Origin: Anaerolineae bacterium
GTDB taxonomy: Bacteria > Chloroflexota > Anaerolineae > DUEN01
Assembly: GCA_025060615.1 (NCBI GenBank)
Contig: JANXBS010000024.1
Span: 1 to 54,794 of the forward strand
Length of the DNA: 54,794 bases
Direction: 5' to 3'
Of the stretch, positions 43,901 through 53,333 are shown one piece after another. Position numbers and translations under genes: made by a program. Numbering within the stretch: the first letter of the stretch is position 1; the number at the start of each line of letters is the position of its first letter. Below the pieces are notes generated by a model. The model saw only the letters and a list, made by a program, of their open reading frames with translations. It was not told the DNA's origin and did not search any database.

Positions 43901-43929
43901 TTGCATCCCGCACGAAAACGGGGTATAAT
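43901..43929 (+). promoter_or_regulatory. Promoter for rpsA
   Basis: -35 TTGCAT (43901-43906), 17-nt spacer, perfect -10 TATAAT (43924-43929). Start near 43936. This excludes earlier in-frame starts of the S1 frame and supports the ATG at 43964 with AGGAGG in the leader. Confidence 0.8.
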
Positions 43930-43963
43930 GTTGCATACATCCCAGGAGGAGAAGCAGACACGC

Positions 43964-45304
43964 ATGGAAAATGAGGAGAACGCCCGGCCTCTCAGCCCCG
44001 AGAGAGCCCAGGCAGATAGTACCCAACCTTCTGCAGCGCAGCCAGCGCAAGCGGAGGAAGTTCACCCGATGGCTGAGCTGCTTGACGCAGAAGACTTCAG
44101 CGATTTTCAGCCCAAAGCGGGTGAAATCCGTGATGGCATCATCGTCAGCGTTAGCCCTAACGAGATCCTGATCGACATCGGTGCTAAGTCCGAAGGGGTG
44201 GTCTCTGGGCGTGAGTTAGAGCGCCTTGGCTCTGAGATTGAGCGCCTGAAGCCAGGAGATGCCGTAGTTGCCTATGTGGTTAAGCCGGAGGACAAGAACG
44301 GCAATGTTGTCCTCTCTTTGACCAAGGCTCAACAAGAACAAGATTGGCGTCGCGTGGAGAAGCTCTGGCAATCTCAGGAGATCTTCGAAGGGGTTGTCAG
44401 CGGCTACAACCGCGGAGGCGTTATTGTGAAGTTGGGCAAAGTGCGTGGGTTTGTCCCAAGCTCTCAGCTTATCAGTGCCCATCATGTCGCCCAGAAGCAA
44501 TCTGGGGAGACCGGTGAGCAATGGTGGGCCAGCCTGGTGGGCAGCAAGCTTCGGCTGAAGGTAGTAGAGCTGGACCGTAAGCGCAATCGGCTAATCCTGT
44601 CTGAACGACAGGCTATGCGTGACTGGCGCAAGATCCAAAAGCAACAATTACTGGATACCCTGAAGAAGGGTGATCGTGTGCGCGGTCGGGTGAGCAGCTT
44701 AGCTGATTTCGGCGCGTTTGTGGACCTAGGAGGGGCTGATGGCCTCATCCATTTGTCAGAGCTCTCCTGGGGTCGGGTGAGCCATCCCAGCGAAGTCCTG
44801 CGAGTAGGGCAGGAAGTCGAAGTGGAGGTCATCAATATTGATCGTGAACGCAAGCGCATCGGGTTGAGCTTGCGTCGCCTCCAGCCTGAGCCTTGGAGCG
44901 TGGTTCATGAAAAGTACGCCATCGGCCAGCTCGTAGAGGGCACTATCACCAAGCTGACCGATTTCGGAGCCTTCGCTCGCCTTGATAATGAGATCGAGGG
45001 CCTAATTCACATCTCTGAGCTTTCCGATCAGCGGATTAGCCATCCGCGAGAGGTGGTCAAGGAGGGCGAGACTTACACGCTCCGTATTATCCGCATCGAG
45101 CCCCAGCGCCGACGCATTGGCCTTAGCCTAAAGCGAGTGGCTGACGAGCGCTATGCCGAGATAGATTGGCGAGAGGTGGAGGAGGATGAAGAGGAGTGGG
45201 CGGCTTCCGAGGCAACGGCCCTAGGAGAGGCTGGGCTAGAGCCTGAGGGAGAACCGGACGAGGCATACGAAGACCAGTTCCAGGAAGAAGGAAAGCAAGT
45301 TTGA
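43964..45304 (+). CDS. rpsA: 30S ribosomal protein S1 (four S1 domains)
   Basis: 446 residues from the ATG at 43964, the first in-frame start after the promoter. AGGAGG lies 14 nt upstream, rather far. Four S1 RNA-binding repeats: about 45-115 ([20 protein letters not shown]), 130-205 ([20 protein letters not shown]), 225-300 ([20 protein letters not shown]) and 315-385 ([20 protein letters not shown]), with an acidic tail. Repeats 3 and 4 are the most alike. S1 holds mRNA on the small ribosomal subunit; Chloroflexota and Gram-positive forms have four repeats, whereas E. coli has six. Confidence 0.93.
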   Translation: MENEENARPLSPERAQADSTQPSAAQPAQAEEVHPMAELLDAEDFSDFQPKAGEIRDGIIVSVSPNEILIDIGAKSEGVVSGRELERLGSEIERLKPGDAVVAYVVKPEDKNGNVVLSLTKAQQEQDWRRVEKLWQSQEIFEGVVSGYNRGGVIVKLGKVRGFVPSSQLISAHHVAQKQSGETGEQWWASLVGSKLRLKVVELDRKRNRLILSERQAMRDWRKIQKQQLLDTLKKGDRVRGRVSSLADFGAFVDLGGADGLIHLSELSWGRVSHPSEVLRVGQEVEVEVINIDRERKRIGLSLRRLQPEPWSVVHEKYAIGQLVEGTITKLTDFGAFARLDNEIEGLIHISELSDQRISHPREVVKEGETYTLRIIRIEPQRRRIGLSLKRVADERYAEIDWREVEEDEEEWAASEATALGEAGLEPEGEPDEAYEDQFQEEGKQV

Positions 45305-45611
45305 TTGTCACGGGGTTTGATGGTTCTTGACCTCCGGTCGGCCTCCCAGACAGCCTTCTTTCCGTTGCTCGTCAGATATTCAATTGTCATTTGCGGGTCT
45401 GGTCTAACGCCTGATATGGTCATACATTCAGCAAGGGGGCAATGGCCGGAAGGCACCATGCCCCTTTGTGGTTTAAAAAGGATTGGCTCAGGGGAGCCAT
45501 TCCAGGGGAATTTGAATGGAACTAGGCTTACCACGATCGCAGAGGAGCGGCGATATACTGTAAGTGGCCCTGGTTAGCACAGCTCCTTTGGACCTTTAAG
45601 GATGGGATGCC
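45305..45611 (+). other. Gap before clpC, with hairpin and possible -10 box
   Basis: No gene. A bulged stem GGGGC-ATGG/CCAT-GCCCC (45436-45464) followed by TTTGTGGTTT may end the rpsA transcript. TATACT at 45554-45559 could be the clpC -10, but no good -35 is at 16-18 nt. A weak CtsR-like direct repeat lies at 45316-45332; no CIRCE element is present. Confidence 0.4.
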
Positions 45612-48128
45612 ATGTCAGACAAACTGGATCGCTTCACCAAACGGGCACGTCGTGTGCTTCAACTGGCGCAGGATGAGGCGCAGCGTTTGAATCACAGCTA
45701 TATCGGGACGGAACACCTCCTGCTGGGGCTTGTGAAGGAAGAGAATGGCGTGGCCGTTAAGGTCCTGCGCGAGTTGGGGGTAGATCCGGTACAGGTGATC
45801 CGCGCAGTCGAGCGCACGGTTGGACGGGGAGATCGAGCGCCTTTCACCAGACCCGTCCTATCCCCGCGTACCAAGCGTGTGATCGAGCTAGCCATTGAAG
45901 AAGCGCGCCTGATGGGGCATCATTACATCGGCACTGAACACTTGCTTCTGGGCTTGGTCCGTGAAGGGGAAGGGGTAGCCGTAAGCGTCCTCAAGCAGTT
46001 GGGCGTGAGCTTAGAACGCGTGCGCACCCAGACGGCGCGCAGCATTCTGCAATCGCAGGTGCAACAGACGAAGGAGAAGCGCAAGGGTGAGTCCAAGACG
46101 CCATTAATGGACCAGCTTGGGATAGACTTGACAAGCCTGGCCGAGGAAGGAAAACTGGATCCTATCATTGGGCGTACCAAAGAGATCGAGCGGGTCATTC
46201 AGATCCTCAGCCGGCGTACTAAAAACAACCCGGCGCTGATCGGTGAGCCCGGGGTGGGCAAGACTGCCATCGTGGAGGGATTAGCCCAACGTATCGTCGC
46301 CGGCGATGCGCCAGAGCCGCTGCTTAACAAGCGGGTGCTGATGCTTGATGTCGGCTCCCTAGTAGCTGGCACAATGTATCGAGGCCAGTTCGAGGAGCGG
46401 CTGAAGAAGGTCATTGAGGAGATCAAGAACTCTGAAAGCATCCTCTTTATTGATGAGGTGCACATGCTGGTGGGCGCTGGTGCAGCTGGCAGCAGTGTGG
46501 ATGCCGCTAACATCCTCAAACCCGCCCTAGCTCGCGGCGAGTTGCAGTGTATTGGCGCCACCACCTTAGATGAATATCGCAAGTATATCGAGAGCGATGC
46601 TGCCTTGGAGCGCCGCTTCCAACCCGTTTTGGTAGAAGAGCCCACTCTTGAGGAGACTATCGAGATCCTGCGGGGCATTCGCTCCCGCTACGAGGAGCAC
46701 CATAAGCTCGAGATCACTGATGAGGCGATCGAGGCGGCTGTGCGTTTGAGCGCCCGTTATGTGCCCGATCGTTTTCTGCCTGACAAGGCGATTGATTTGA
46801 TTGACGAGGCGGCCAGCCGCGTACGCATATACAAAACTCCTTACGCCGACTCGCTCCGGGAAACGTATGTCAGCCTTAAGGCGCTCCAAAAAGAGAAGGA
46901 GGAGGCTTTAGAGACACAACGTTATGACGACGCGATTGATCTGCGCTACCGCGAAGTGGAACTCCAACAGAAACTCGAGAGCCTTCGCCGCGGCTGGGAG
47001 TCGCTGGCTAACCGCCCGAAGGTGACGGCGGATGACATCGCTGAAGTGGTGTCGATGTGGACGGGCATCCCTGTGCACCGCATAGCTGGAGAGGAGTCCG
47101 AGCGGCTATTGGAGATGGAAAAGGCGCTCCATGAGCGCGTGGTTGGCCAGGACGAGGCCATCGAAACCATCTCGAAAGCGGTGCGAAGAGCCCGCACCGG
47201 GCTGAAAGACCCCAAACGCCCCATCGGCACGTTTATCTTCCTGGGCCCCACCGGCGTCGGCAAAACGCATCTGGCTAAGGTTCTGGCCGAATTCCTCTTC
47301 GGCTCCGAAGAAGCCCTCATTAAACTGGACATGAGCGAGTTCATGGAACGGCACAACGTTAGCCGTCTGGTAGGCGCTCCCCCCGGTTATATCGGTTACG
47401 AGGAGGGCGGCCAACTGACGGAAGCGGTGCGTCGTCGTCCATATAGCGTGATCCTGCTGGATGAGATTGAGAAGGCTCACCCCGAGGTCTTTAATATCCT
47501 CCTGCAGATTATGGAGGACGGACATCTGACCGATGCCAAAGGCCGGCGTGTGGACTTCCGCAACACCATTATCATTATGACCTCGAATGTGGGGGCCAAG
47601 CTGATTAACCGGGCCGGCCCGCTCGGGTTCGCGATCAGTAAGGATGAGGCGAAGACGCAGGAGGAGCGATATAAAGAGCTCCGAGAGCGGGTCATGGAGG
47701 CGCTGAAGAACACCTTCCGCCCGGAGTTCTTGAATCGCTTGGACGGGGTGATCGTGTTCCGGCCGCTCTCGCGTGATCAGATCAAGCAGATTGTAGACCT
47801 GGAGCTGAAGCGGGTTCGCATGCTCTTGAGTGAGCACGAAATGGAACTGGAGATCACTGAGGCGGCCAAGGACAAGCTCGCCCAGGAGGGGTATGACCCC
47901 GACTTTGGCGCTCGCCCGCTGCGACGCGTGATCCAGCGAGAGATCGAGGATGCCCTCTCGGAGGGGATCCTGGCAGGACGGTTTAAAGCCGGCGATCGGA
48001 TTCTGGTGGATTTGAACCCAGAAGGCAAGCTAGAGCTAAAGGTCATGGAAGCGCGCAGATCCGATGCGGATGGCGGCTCTGACCTTGATGACAGCACGTC
48101 CCATATGCTTGAGGCGATCCTGCGCTGA
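45612..48128 (+). CDS. clpC: ATP-dependent Clp protease ATP-binding subunit ClpC
   Basis: 838 residues. Two Clp N-repeats (about 5-70 and 80-145; each with [13 protein letters not shown] or [13 protein letters not shown]), AAA1 with Walker A GEPGVGKT (211-218) and [10 protein letters not shown], a UVR-containing middle domain (about 420-460), AAA2 with Walker A GPTGVGKT (about 545) and the RPEFLNRLD region near 715. It unfolds substrates for ClpP and acts in heat and misfolding stress. No mcsA/mcsB or ctsR genes are adjacent, unlike in Firmicutes, so its control differs. A textbook terminator follows. Confidence 0.96.
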   Translation: MSDKLDRFTKRARRVLQLAQDEAQRLNHSYIGTEHLLLGLVKEENGVAVKVLRELGVDPVQVIRAVERTVGRGDRAPFTRPVLSPRTKRVIELAIEEARLMGHHYIGTEHLLLGLVREGEGVAVSVLKQLGVSLERVRTQTARSILQSQVQQTKEKRKGESKTPLMDQLGIDLTSLAEEGKLDPIIGRTKEIERVIQILSRRTKNNPALIGEPGVGKTAIVEGLAQRIVAGDAPEPLLNKRVLMLDVGSLVAGTMYRGQFEERLKKVIEEIKNSESILFIDEVHMLVGAGAAGSSVDAANILKPALARGELQCIGATTLDEYRKYIESDAALERRFQPVLVEEPTLEETIEILRGIRSRYEEHHKLEITDEAIEAAVRLSARYVPDRFLPDKAIDLIDEAASRVRIYKTPYADSLRETYVSLKALQKEKEEALETQRYDDAIDLRYREVELQQKLESLRRGWESLANRPKVTADDIAEVVSMWTGIPVHRIAGEESERLLEMEKALHERVVGQDEAIETISKAVRRARTGLKDPKRPIGTFIFLGPTGVGKTHLAKVLAEFLFGSEEALIKLDMSEFMERHNVSRLVGAPPGYIGYEEGGQLTEAVRRRPYSVILLDEIEKAHPEVFNILLQIMEDGHLTDAKGRRVDFRNTIIIMTSNVGAKLINRAGPLGFAISKDEAKTQEERYKELRERVMEALKNTFRPEFLNRLDGVIVFRPLSRDQIKQIVDLELKRVRMLLSEHEMELEITEAAKDKLAQEGYDPDFGARPLRRVIQREIEDALSEGILAGRFKAGDRILVDLNPEGKLELKVMEARRSDADGGSDLDDSTSHMLEAILR

Positions 48129-48151
48129 TTGATGAGCGGAGAAAGAGCAAG

Positions 48152-48190
48152 CAGGAGGCAAGACGGATATCTTGCCTCCTGTTTGTTTGT
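48152..48190. terminator. Terminator after clpC (bidirectional)
   Basis: CAGGAGGCAAG (48152-48162) pairs perfectly with CTTGCCTCCTG (48171-48181) around an 8-nt loop, then TTTGTTTGT. The convergent sugar dehydrogenase gene ends 33 nt away and meets the same hairpin, with TTGCTCTTTC on its far side. Confidence 0.92.
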
Positions 48191-48221
48191 GAAGCCTTCT
48201 CTAGCGAGTAGGTAGGTCGAA

Positions 48222-49526
48222 CTATTGAGCTACAAGATGATAGATCTTTCCATCGCTGTAGCCCACGACGTAAATCTCCCCTGCTGCATCTTCGCCAAAG
48301 GAGCTGATCTGCACTGAGGACTTCAACAACAGCTCCATCCTCCACTGGCCCGAAGGCTCACGACGCAGTCCCCAGATACGGCCTGAGCAGTAGTCTCCGA
48401 AGAAATAGATGCCGACTAGTGACGGGTAGCGCGTGCCGCGGTAGACATACCCGCCGGTGATGGAACATCCCTGCGAGTGATCATACTCAGCGATAGGGAG
48501 CACTAGCCCGCTGGGATCGCAGCCAGTAGCCGGCTCGAAGCAGTGACTACCTTCCATCCGATCCCAGCCGTAGTTCTCGCCGCCGAGGCTCTCCGCCGGT
48601 TGGAAGTTTACCTCTTCATACTTGTTTTGCCCTACATCTGCGATGAAAAGGTCGCCTGTGGCTCGATCGAACGAGAAGCGCCAGGGATTACGCAGCCCTA
48701 ACGCCCAGATCTCAGGGCGCGCCTCGGGCTGGCCGATAAAGGGATTATCAGGCGGGATCGCGTAAGCCTCCGGTGCGCTTACGTCGATACGCAACAGTTT
48801 CCCCAGCAACACGTTCAAGTTCTGCGCGTTGCCCCAGGGGTCTCCAGCGCGGCCGCCATCGCCCATGCCGATGTAAAGATAGCCGTCGGGGCCGAACTGG
48901 AGCTGGCCGCCGTTGTGGTTCTCCGCGGGCTGATCAATCTGCAGCAGGATCTGCTCACTCGTGGGATCGCCCTGGTTAGGGTCATCAGCCAACACCCGGT
49001 AGCGAACGATGACCGTGTCACCACGTCGGTCAGTATAATTCACGTAGAAGACGCCGCTAACGGCGAAATCAGGCGGGAAGGCGACGCTCAGGAGCCCTTG
49101 CTCGCTGCCCGTTGAGCCAACTCGATCGGTGATGTCAAGGAATGGTTGGGACTGAGTCTGTCCGCGCTTGATTAGTTGGATGCGGCCTACCCTTTCTACC
49201 ACGAACAGCCGATTGGCATCTCCAGCATGGGCTACGTACACTGGCTGCTGGAACCCGGAGAACGCCAACTCCAGAGCAATCGTGGGAGGGAACGGAGCCG
49301 CGATAGGCGTGGGAGGAGTTACCTGGATCAAGGGCAGCAATTGCCTGTGGGTAAGCGTCGTCGAAAATGAAGACTGCAAGGGAGTAAGGGGAGCGGCCGC
49401 GGTGGACAAAGCCGTGGGCGTAGGGGCTGATAGGATGGGCTGCGAGGTCTCTGCGGGCAGTGCACAAGCAGCGATCATCAGCCATAAGCTGGCCAATAGA
49501 AGACCATAGTCGTATTTCGAGGTCAT
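48222..49526 (-). CDS. PQQ-dependent sugar dehydrogenase-like lipoprotein (GSDH/sorbosone family)
   Basis: 434 residues. Lipoprotein-type signal (LWLMIAAC, Cys about 22) and a low-complexity Thr/Pro linker. The six-bladed propeller of the glucose/sorbosone dehydrogenase family follows: FSGFQQPVYVAHAGDANRLF, HNGGQLQFGPDGYLYIGMGD, LRNPWRFSFDRATGDLFIAD and ENYGWDRMEG, ending SSFGEDAAGEIYVVGYSDG. Family members oxidise aldoses with PQQ or are hydrolase-like relatives of unknown substrate. It follows the LCP gene by 16 nt with GAGG before the ATG, so it is part of that transcript. Confidence 0.88.
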   Translation of the reverse strand: MTSKYDYGLLLASLWLMIAACALPAETSQPILSAPTPTALSTAAAPLTPLQSSFSTTLTHRQLLPLIQVTPPTPIAAPFPPTIALELAFSGFQQPVYVAHAGDANRLFVVERVGRIQLIKRGQTQSQPFLDITDRVGSTGSEQGLLSVAFPPDFAVSGVFYVNYTDRRGDTVIVRYRVLADDPNQGDPTSEQILLQIDQPAENHNGGQLQFGPDGYLYIGMGDGGRAGDPWGNAQNLNVLLGKLLRIDVSAPEAYAIPPDNPFIGQPEARPEIWALGLRNPWRFSFDRATGDLFIADVGQNKYEEVNFQPAESLGGENYGWDRMEGSHCFEPATGCDPSGLVLPIAEYDHSQGCSITGGYVYRGTRYPSLVGIYFFGDYCSGRIWGLRREPSGQWRMELLLKSSVQISSFGEDAAGEIYVVGYSDGKIYHLVAQ

Positions 49527-49542
49527 CCGGTCGCTCCTCAGC

Positions 49543-51036
49543 TTATTGTTGGGGAGTGTTTTCGGCTAGGCTGAAATCTCTGCCGATAACGATTTCCATA
49601 TCGCGCGAAGGCGTAGCGATTGTGCCGCTCATGTCCTGAACCTCTACCTGGCCGAGTAGGGTCTGAAGCCGGGTAAGGGTGTGCGGTTTACGTACGAAAA
49701 CCCGTATGAGTGCATGGGAATAGGTAGATCGCTCCGCTTTGCCCACTTCTACGATCTGGAAGCCCTGGAATTTCAGCCAATCGGCGACGCGTTGGGCCAT
49801 TAGGGGATTATCCGCACCGTCCAACACGGCGATGCGCGCCTGTTCGATAGCTAGCTCGTTTTGCACCTGAGACGTGGAGGTCTCGGTCAGGTGGGCGGTC
49901 TCCTCGCTCACCTCGGTCAAAGGCAGATCGCCAAACATCTCATCCATCAACGGACGGATGGCATCCCGATTGGGGATCAGCACATAGCCGATATCGGGGT
50001 CATTGCGTTCCTCGCCTAGGGTGCGGTCAATCACGAGTTGCTCAATGTGATCCAGGTCGAGATGGCGCGCCAAATTGGCTAGGGTCACCATTCTATCTAA
50101 AGGAATATCTGTCTCCACGTTGTCAGCGAACGTCTGCATGAGTTGAGGCAATCGCAGAATAAGCGAGGGGAGCATGTCCGCTCGCATGATCTGCTCTTTA
50201 GTAGCCAGCAGCACCTGTTGCTGGCGGCGCGCCCGGCCATAGTCATCGTCTCCATGGCGCGTGCGCGCGTATTTTAGCGCTAAGTCCCCGTTCATGTGAT
50301 GCTGGCCAGCCGGGATGAAAAGCGGGTCGTAACCATAGTTATCGTCAGGGAAGGTGGGGTCATTGATATCGCGCGGCACGTAGATATCTATCCCGCCGAT
50401 GAGGTCGATCAGCCGCCGAAAGCCGTCAAAGTTGACCTTGACATAGTAGTGCACAGGGTAGCCGATCAGCTCGCTAACCGTCTGTTTGGCTAATGCGGCG
50501 CCTCCCCCTGGATAACCGTGCTGCTCTCCCACGACATAGGCTGTGTTGATCTTGCCGAACATCTCGTATCCAGGGATGCGCACCCAAAGGTCGCGTGGGA
50601 TAGAAAGCATGCCCACCCGTCCGGTTGCTGGGTTGATGGTCACCACGATCAGTGTGTCGGTACGCGAGGGACCGCGCTCGCCGGGGCGTTGATCCACGCC
50701 CATCAGCAGGATATTCACCCGTTCCTTACGCCCCGGCTCCCAGGCGGGGATGGTAGGGATGGCGCCAGGGGCCGGTGGCGGAGTTAACATCGCTCCGGAG
50801 GCGCCTGGTAGGACTCCGCCAGCGATGGCCGTAGTGGTTGAGGACATCGCACTGGGGGCACTAGCGATGGTCGCGCGAGCCCATTGGTAGAGCAGATAGC
50901 TGGAATACGAGAACGCTAGGAGAAACGAGGCCAGCAAAAAGCCAAGCAACAAGCCTGGCCAGATCGGAGTGGGCTCTTGTAGCGGCCAGGGCGATGGCTC
51001 AGTATCCAGTTCCTGAAGATGAGGCCTGTCGTTCAT
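49543..51036 (-). CDS. LytR-CpsA-Psr (LCP) family cell-wall ligase with LytR_C domain
   Basis: 497 residues. Short cytoplasmic tail, one membrane helix (about 30-52), a Pro/Gly-rich spacer, then the LCP catalytic domain about 105-320: ILLMGVDQRPGERGPSRTDT (Arg/Asp cluster), MLSIPRDLWVRIPG, INTAYVVGE and GGIDIYVPRDI. A LytR_C domain (about 390-470; IAVLDGADNPLMAQRVADWL) completes it. LCP enzymes attach polyprenyl-linked glycopolymers to the wall outside the cell. A TATAAT box 9 nt before the ATG and the absence of a Shine-Dalgarno suggest a leaderless mRNA. Confidence 0.92.
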   Translation of the reverse strand: MNDRPHLQELDTEPSPWPLQEPTPIWPGLLLGFLLASFLLAFSYSSYLLYQWARATIASAPSAMSSTTTAIAGGVLPGASGAMLTPPPAPGAIPTIPAWEPGRKERVNILLMGVDQRPGERGPSRTDTLIVVTINPATGRVGMLSIPRDLWVRIPGYEMFGKINTAYVVGEQHGYPGGGAALAKQTVSELIGYPVHYYVKVNFDGFRRLIDLIGGIDIYVPRDINDPTFPDDNYGYDPLFIPAGQHHMNGDLALKYARTRHGDDDYGRARRQQQVLLATKEQIMRADMLPSLILRLPQLMQTFADNVETDIPLDRMVTLANLARHLDLDHIEQLVIDRTLGEERNDPDIGYVLIPNRDAIRPLMDEMFGDLPLTEVSEETAHLTETSTSQVQNELAIEQARIAVLDGADNPLMAQRVADWLKFQGFQIVEVGKAERSTYSHALIRVFVRKPHTLTRLQTLLGQVEVQDMSGTIATPSRDMEIVIGRDFSLAENTPQQ

Positions 51037-51045
51037 ACAGTGGCG

Positions 51046-51075
51046 ATTATATCACAACGGTTTAGGGGAGGCCAA
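51046..51075 (-). promoter_or_regulatory. Promoter for the LCP gene, near-leaderless
   Basis: Minus strand -35 TTGGCC (51075-51070), 18-nt spacer, -10 TATAAT (51051-51046), 9 nt before the ATG at 51036, so the leader would be only 2-3 nt. Confidence 0.65.
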
Positions 51076-51101
51076 AGTGTGCCTGGGCCGGTGATCAGAG
51101 G

Positions 51102-53306
51102 CTATGGGCTCTCTTCGGGGGGAAGTTGTGCCTTATAGAGTCCTTTGCCAGTCAAGATGTATACCGCCTTTTCCACTTCGTCCATGAAGAGGCTGCGCAG
51201 ATCCTGCAACAGTTTCGGATCTGACGGCCTCATTTGGCGTAGGAATCGGCCATTCTTATCGAACTCGATAATGCGTCCATCTTCCGCGTCGCCGATGTAG
51301 AGGCGCCCTGTGAATGAGCCCTCGTTGAGGCCGGCCACGATCGCAGCCGGCGCGCGCAGGCGACCGGGGAATCCAGTTAATTCGAAGGGCTGTGGCTTGC
51401 CCTGGAAGAATTTAAGCACGCGCCCATTCGCGAAGAGGATCCAGATGTTACCATTGATGCTGAAATCCATCGCTCCCTTTAAATCCACGTTCCCAGCGAT
51501 CTCAGGGGCGAAATACGGCTCAGGTGGGCTGGAATAGCCATCATCGGTAGGAGTATAACGCAGGATGGTATTAGCCTGGGTATCCATTAGGTATAACCGA
51601 CCAAAGTAAGTGCTCACCTTTTGCGGATAGCGCCAGGTCTCAGCTGCGGCGATAGGGACCGCACTAAGGCCGAGGTTTTCCAGCCATTGCCAGAGGTTGC
51701 CGCTGGCATCTAAGATCAAGAGCGCGCTGGCCTTCCGGCCATTACCGGCCGGCACCCATGCCATATCTATCAGCTCACCCACAGTCTGGCCGCCTAGCAC
51801 CTGCCCTTTGCGCAATAGTGGCTCTTGGCCCACTTCCGTAACGGAGTCCCCCAATTCGCTTAGCCGATAATGATCCACTTGATCGAGCCCGCGATCTAAC
51901 ACGAACACGTTATCGCCGCTCACAATCACGCGTCCCGGATCGCGATCGCTAGCGCCAAACTCTTTGAGGGTGAACACCAAATACAACGGCTGTACTTGGT
52001 CAATGGAATCCAGATGCTCCTGGATGCGTAGACGCAGTTGTTGGACTTCTGGAGAACCCGGGCGTAGCCGCTCTGCCTCATCCAGCAAGGCGTTCCCTTG
52101 ATTCAACAGGTCACGGGCGGTAGCTGGATCGTTACGGCTAGCAGCAGCGGTGGCCTGGACCTGTGCCTGGTCTATAAGCGCGCGAAACTGTTGCGCGCGA
52201 GCTACGCCTTGTTGCCAGTAGATCACCCCCACTAGGCCGGCGGTCAGCAGGGGAATCCACAGCGCTAGGATAAAGGCCAGATATGACCGAGCACGTCGCG
52301 GTTGGGAGCTCGGTGCTTTCTCTCGTGTGGGCTGGCGGCCCTTCTTCAGTGGAGCATAAGAACGTTCTCCAGAAGGCCTAGGGGGCCTTTCGGCTTTGGT
52401 CACCTTCGAGACATCTTGGATCGGCTTCGGACGGCGCGGCCAGAGGCTGGGCAGCCGAAAGGAACGCCACGATCTCACAGTGTGCTGCCCCTCTGCTACA
52501 GACTGGTGAGGTAATGACTCTGGCTCGGGCATCTCTGCTTGAAGAGGTACCGTCTCCGTAAGGGCCGGCCGAGGCTCTACGTCATCCTTGACTTCTTCAA
52601 CGGGTTCCTCCGGCTTAGCCTGGCGTGTTGTTGAGTCGGGCGCGGTCTGAATAGCGATAACTAAGGCGGCTAATCCTGTTTCCTGAGCCACCTCCCGTAA
52701 GTAGCCCACACCGAGCTCCAAATCCGGAGCGGCGATGATGGCTGCCAAGGTCGTAGCCGGGATATGATCCAGCCAGTCGGCATTGGCTAGAAGCAGTGTG
52801 GTATCGCCGCGCAGCGAGGTCTGGAAGAACTGGATCTCGGGTAGTTCATCATTGCCCAGGTACGTGCCATTCTGAGCGACCTCGGCTGGGAACTGGTCCA
52901 CTTTATCGGGATGGGCGATGAAGGAGAGCCCAGGGCCGGCGTGCATTAGGAAGAGATCGCTTTCGCGCACCACTAGGCACGTTAGGCTACCTCGCCACAC
53001 GGCCTGGGGAGTGACAGCATTAGCCCTCCGGATCACGCCGTGAGCAGCCAGGATAGCCTGGTTCAGGCTGCTGGTAACCGAGCCAGCCATCTGCTCATAG
53101 TATACCGCTTGCACTGTATTAAGAACTTGGCGATACAGGCGAGCTTGGCCAACGCCAGTACCGCTGAGGTTCAGGAAAAGATATAGATTGCCGCGCACCT
53201 TCGCCTGTGGCGTGCTAGCATCGGGCTCAACAGACCGAGAGCGAAGGGCGTGACGGTCTTGCTCCGCACTGATCTCGATGACCGTGATATGAGTGGGCAG
53301 AGCCAT
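51102..53306 (-). CDS. Membrane protein: PP2C-like pseudophosphatase domain plus extracellular propeller-like region
   Basis: 734 residues. Residues 1-222 resemble the beta-sandwich of a PP2C phosphatase (ARLYRQVLNTVQAVYYEQ, VWRGSLTCLVVRESDLFLMH, GDTTLLLANADWLDHI), but the metal-binding Asp-Gly pairs are absent, so it is probably inactive. A hydrophilic linker (225-340) leads to one membrane helix (342-364). The exterior part has a helical hairpin (about 368-440; TPR-like) and then repeats such as NVFVLDRGLDQVDHYRL and GNIWILFANGRVLKFFQG that suggest a beta-propeller. Kinase or wall-sensing partners are unknown. It follows the SbcD-like gene by 27 nt and precedes LCP. Function is inferred only from layout. 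Confidence 0.65.
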   Translation of the reverse strand: MALPTHITVIEISAEQDRHALRSRSVEPDASTPQAKVRGNLYLFLNLSGTGVGQARLYRQVLNTVQAVYYEQMAGSVTSSLNQAILAAHGVIRRANAVTPQAVWRGSLTCLVVRESDLFLMHAGPGLSFIAHPDKVDQFPAEVAQNGTYLGNDELPEIQFFQTSLRGDTTLLLANADWLDHIPATTLAAIIAAPDLELGVGYLREVAQETGLAALVIAIQTAPDSTTRQAKPEEPVEEVKDDVEPRPALTETVPLQAEMPEPESLPHQSVAEGQHTVRSWRSFRLPSLWPRRPKPIQDVSKVTKAERPPRPSGERSYAPLKKGRQPTREKAPSSQPRRARSYLAFILALWIPLLTAGLVGVIYWQQGVARAQQFRALIDQAQVQATAAASRNDPATARDLLNQGNALLDEAERLRPGSPEVQQLRLRIQEHLDSIDQVQPLYLVFTLKEFGASDRDPGRVIVSGDNVFVLDRGLDQVDHYRLSELGDSVTEVGQEPLLRKGQVLGGQTVGELIDMAWVPAGNGRKASALLILDASGNLWQWLENLGLSAVPIAAAETWRYPQKVSTYFGRLYLMDTQANTILRYTPTDDGYSSPPEPYFAPEIAGNVDLKGAMDFSINGNIWILFANGRVLKFFQGKPQPFELTGFPGRLRAPAAIVAGLNEGSFTGRLYIGDAEDGRIIEFDKNGRFLRQMRPSDPKLLQDLRSLFMDEVEKAVYILTGKGLYKAQLPPEESP

Positions 53307-53333
53307 AACAGACCACTCCCAGTGCTGGAAAAG

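Noticed and set aside
45316-45332. CtsR-like direct repeat (TTTGATG-GTT-CTTGACC) upstream of clpC
   Set aside because: Three mismatches to the CtsR consensus, about 280 bp from the ATG, no promoter beside it and no ctsR gene in view; probably chance.
45305-45611. CIRCE/HrcA operator before clpC
   Set aside because: Looked for TTAGCACTC-N9-GAGTGCTAA; only a stray TTAGCAC is present.
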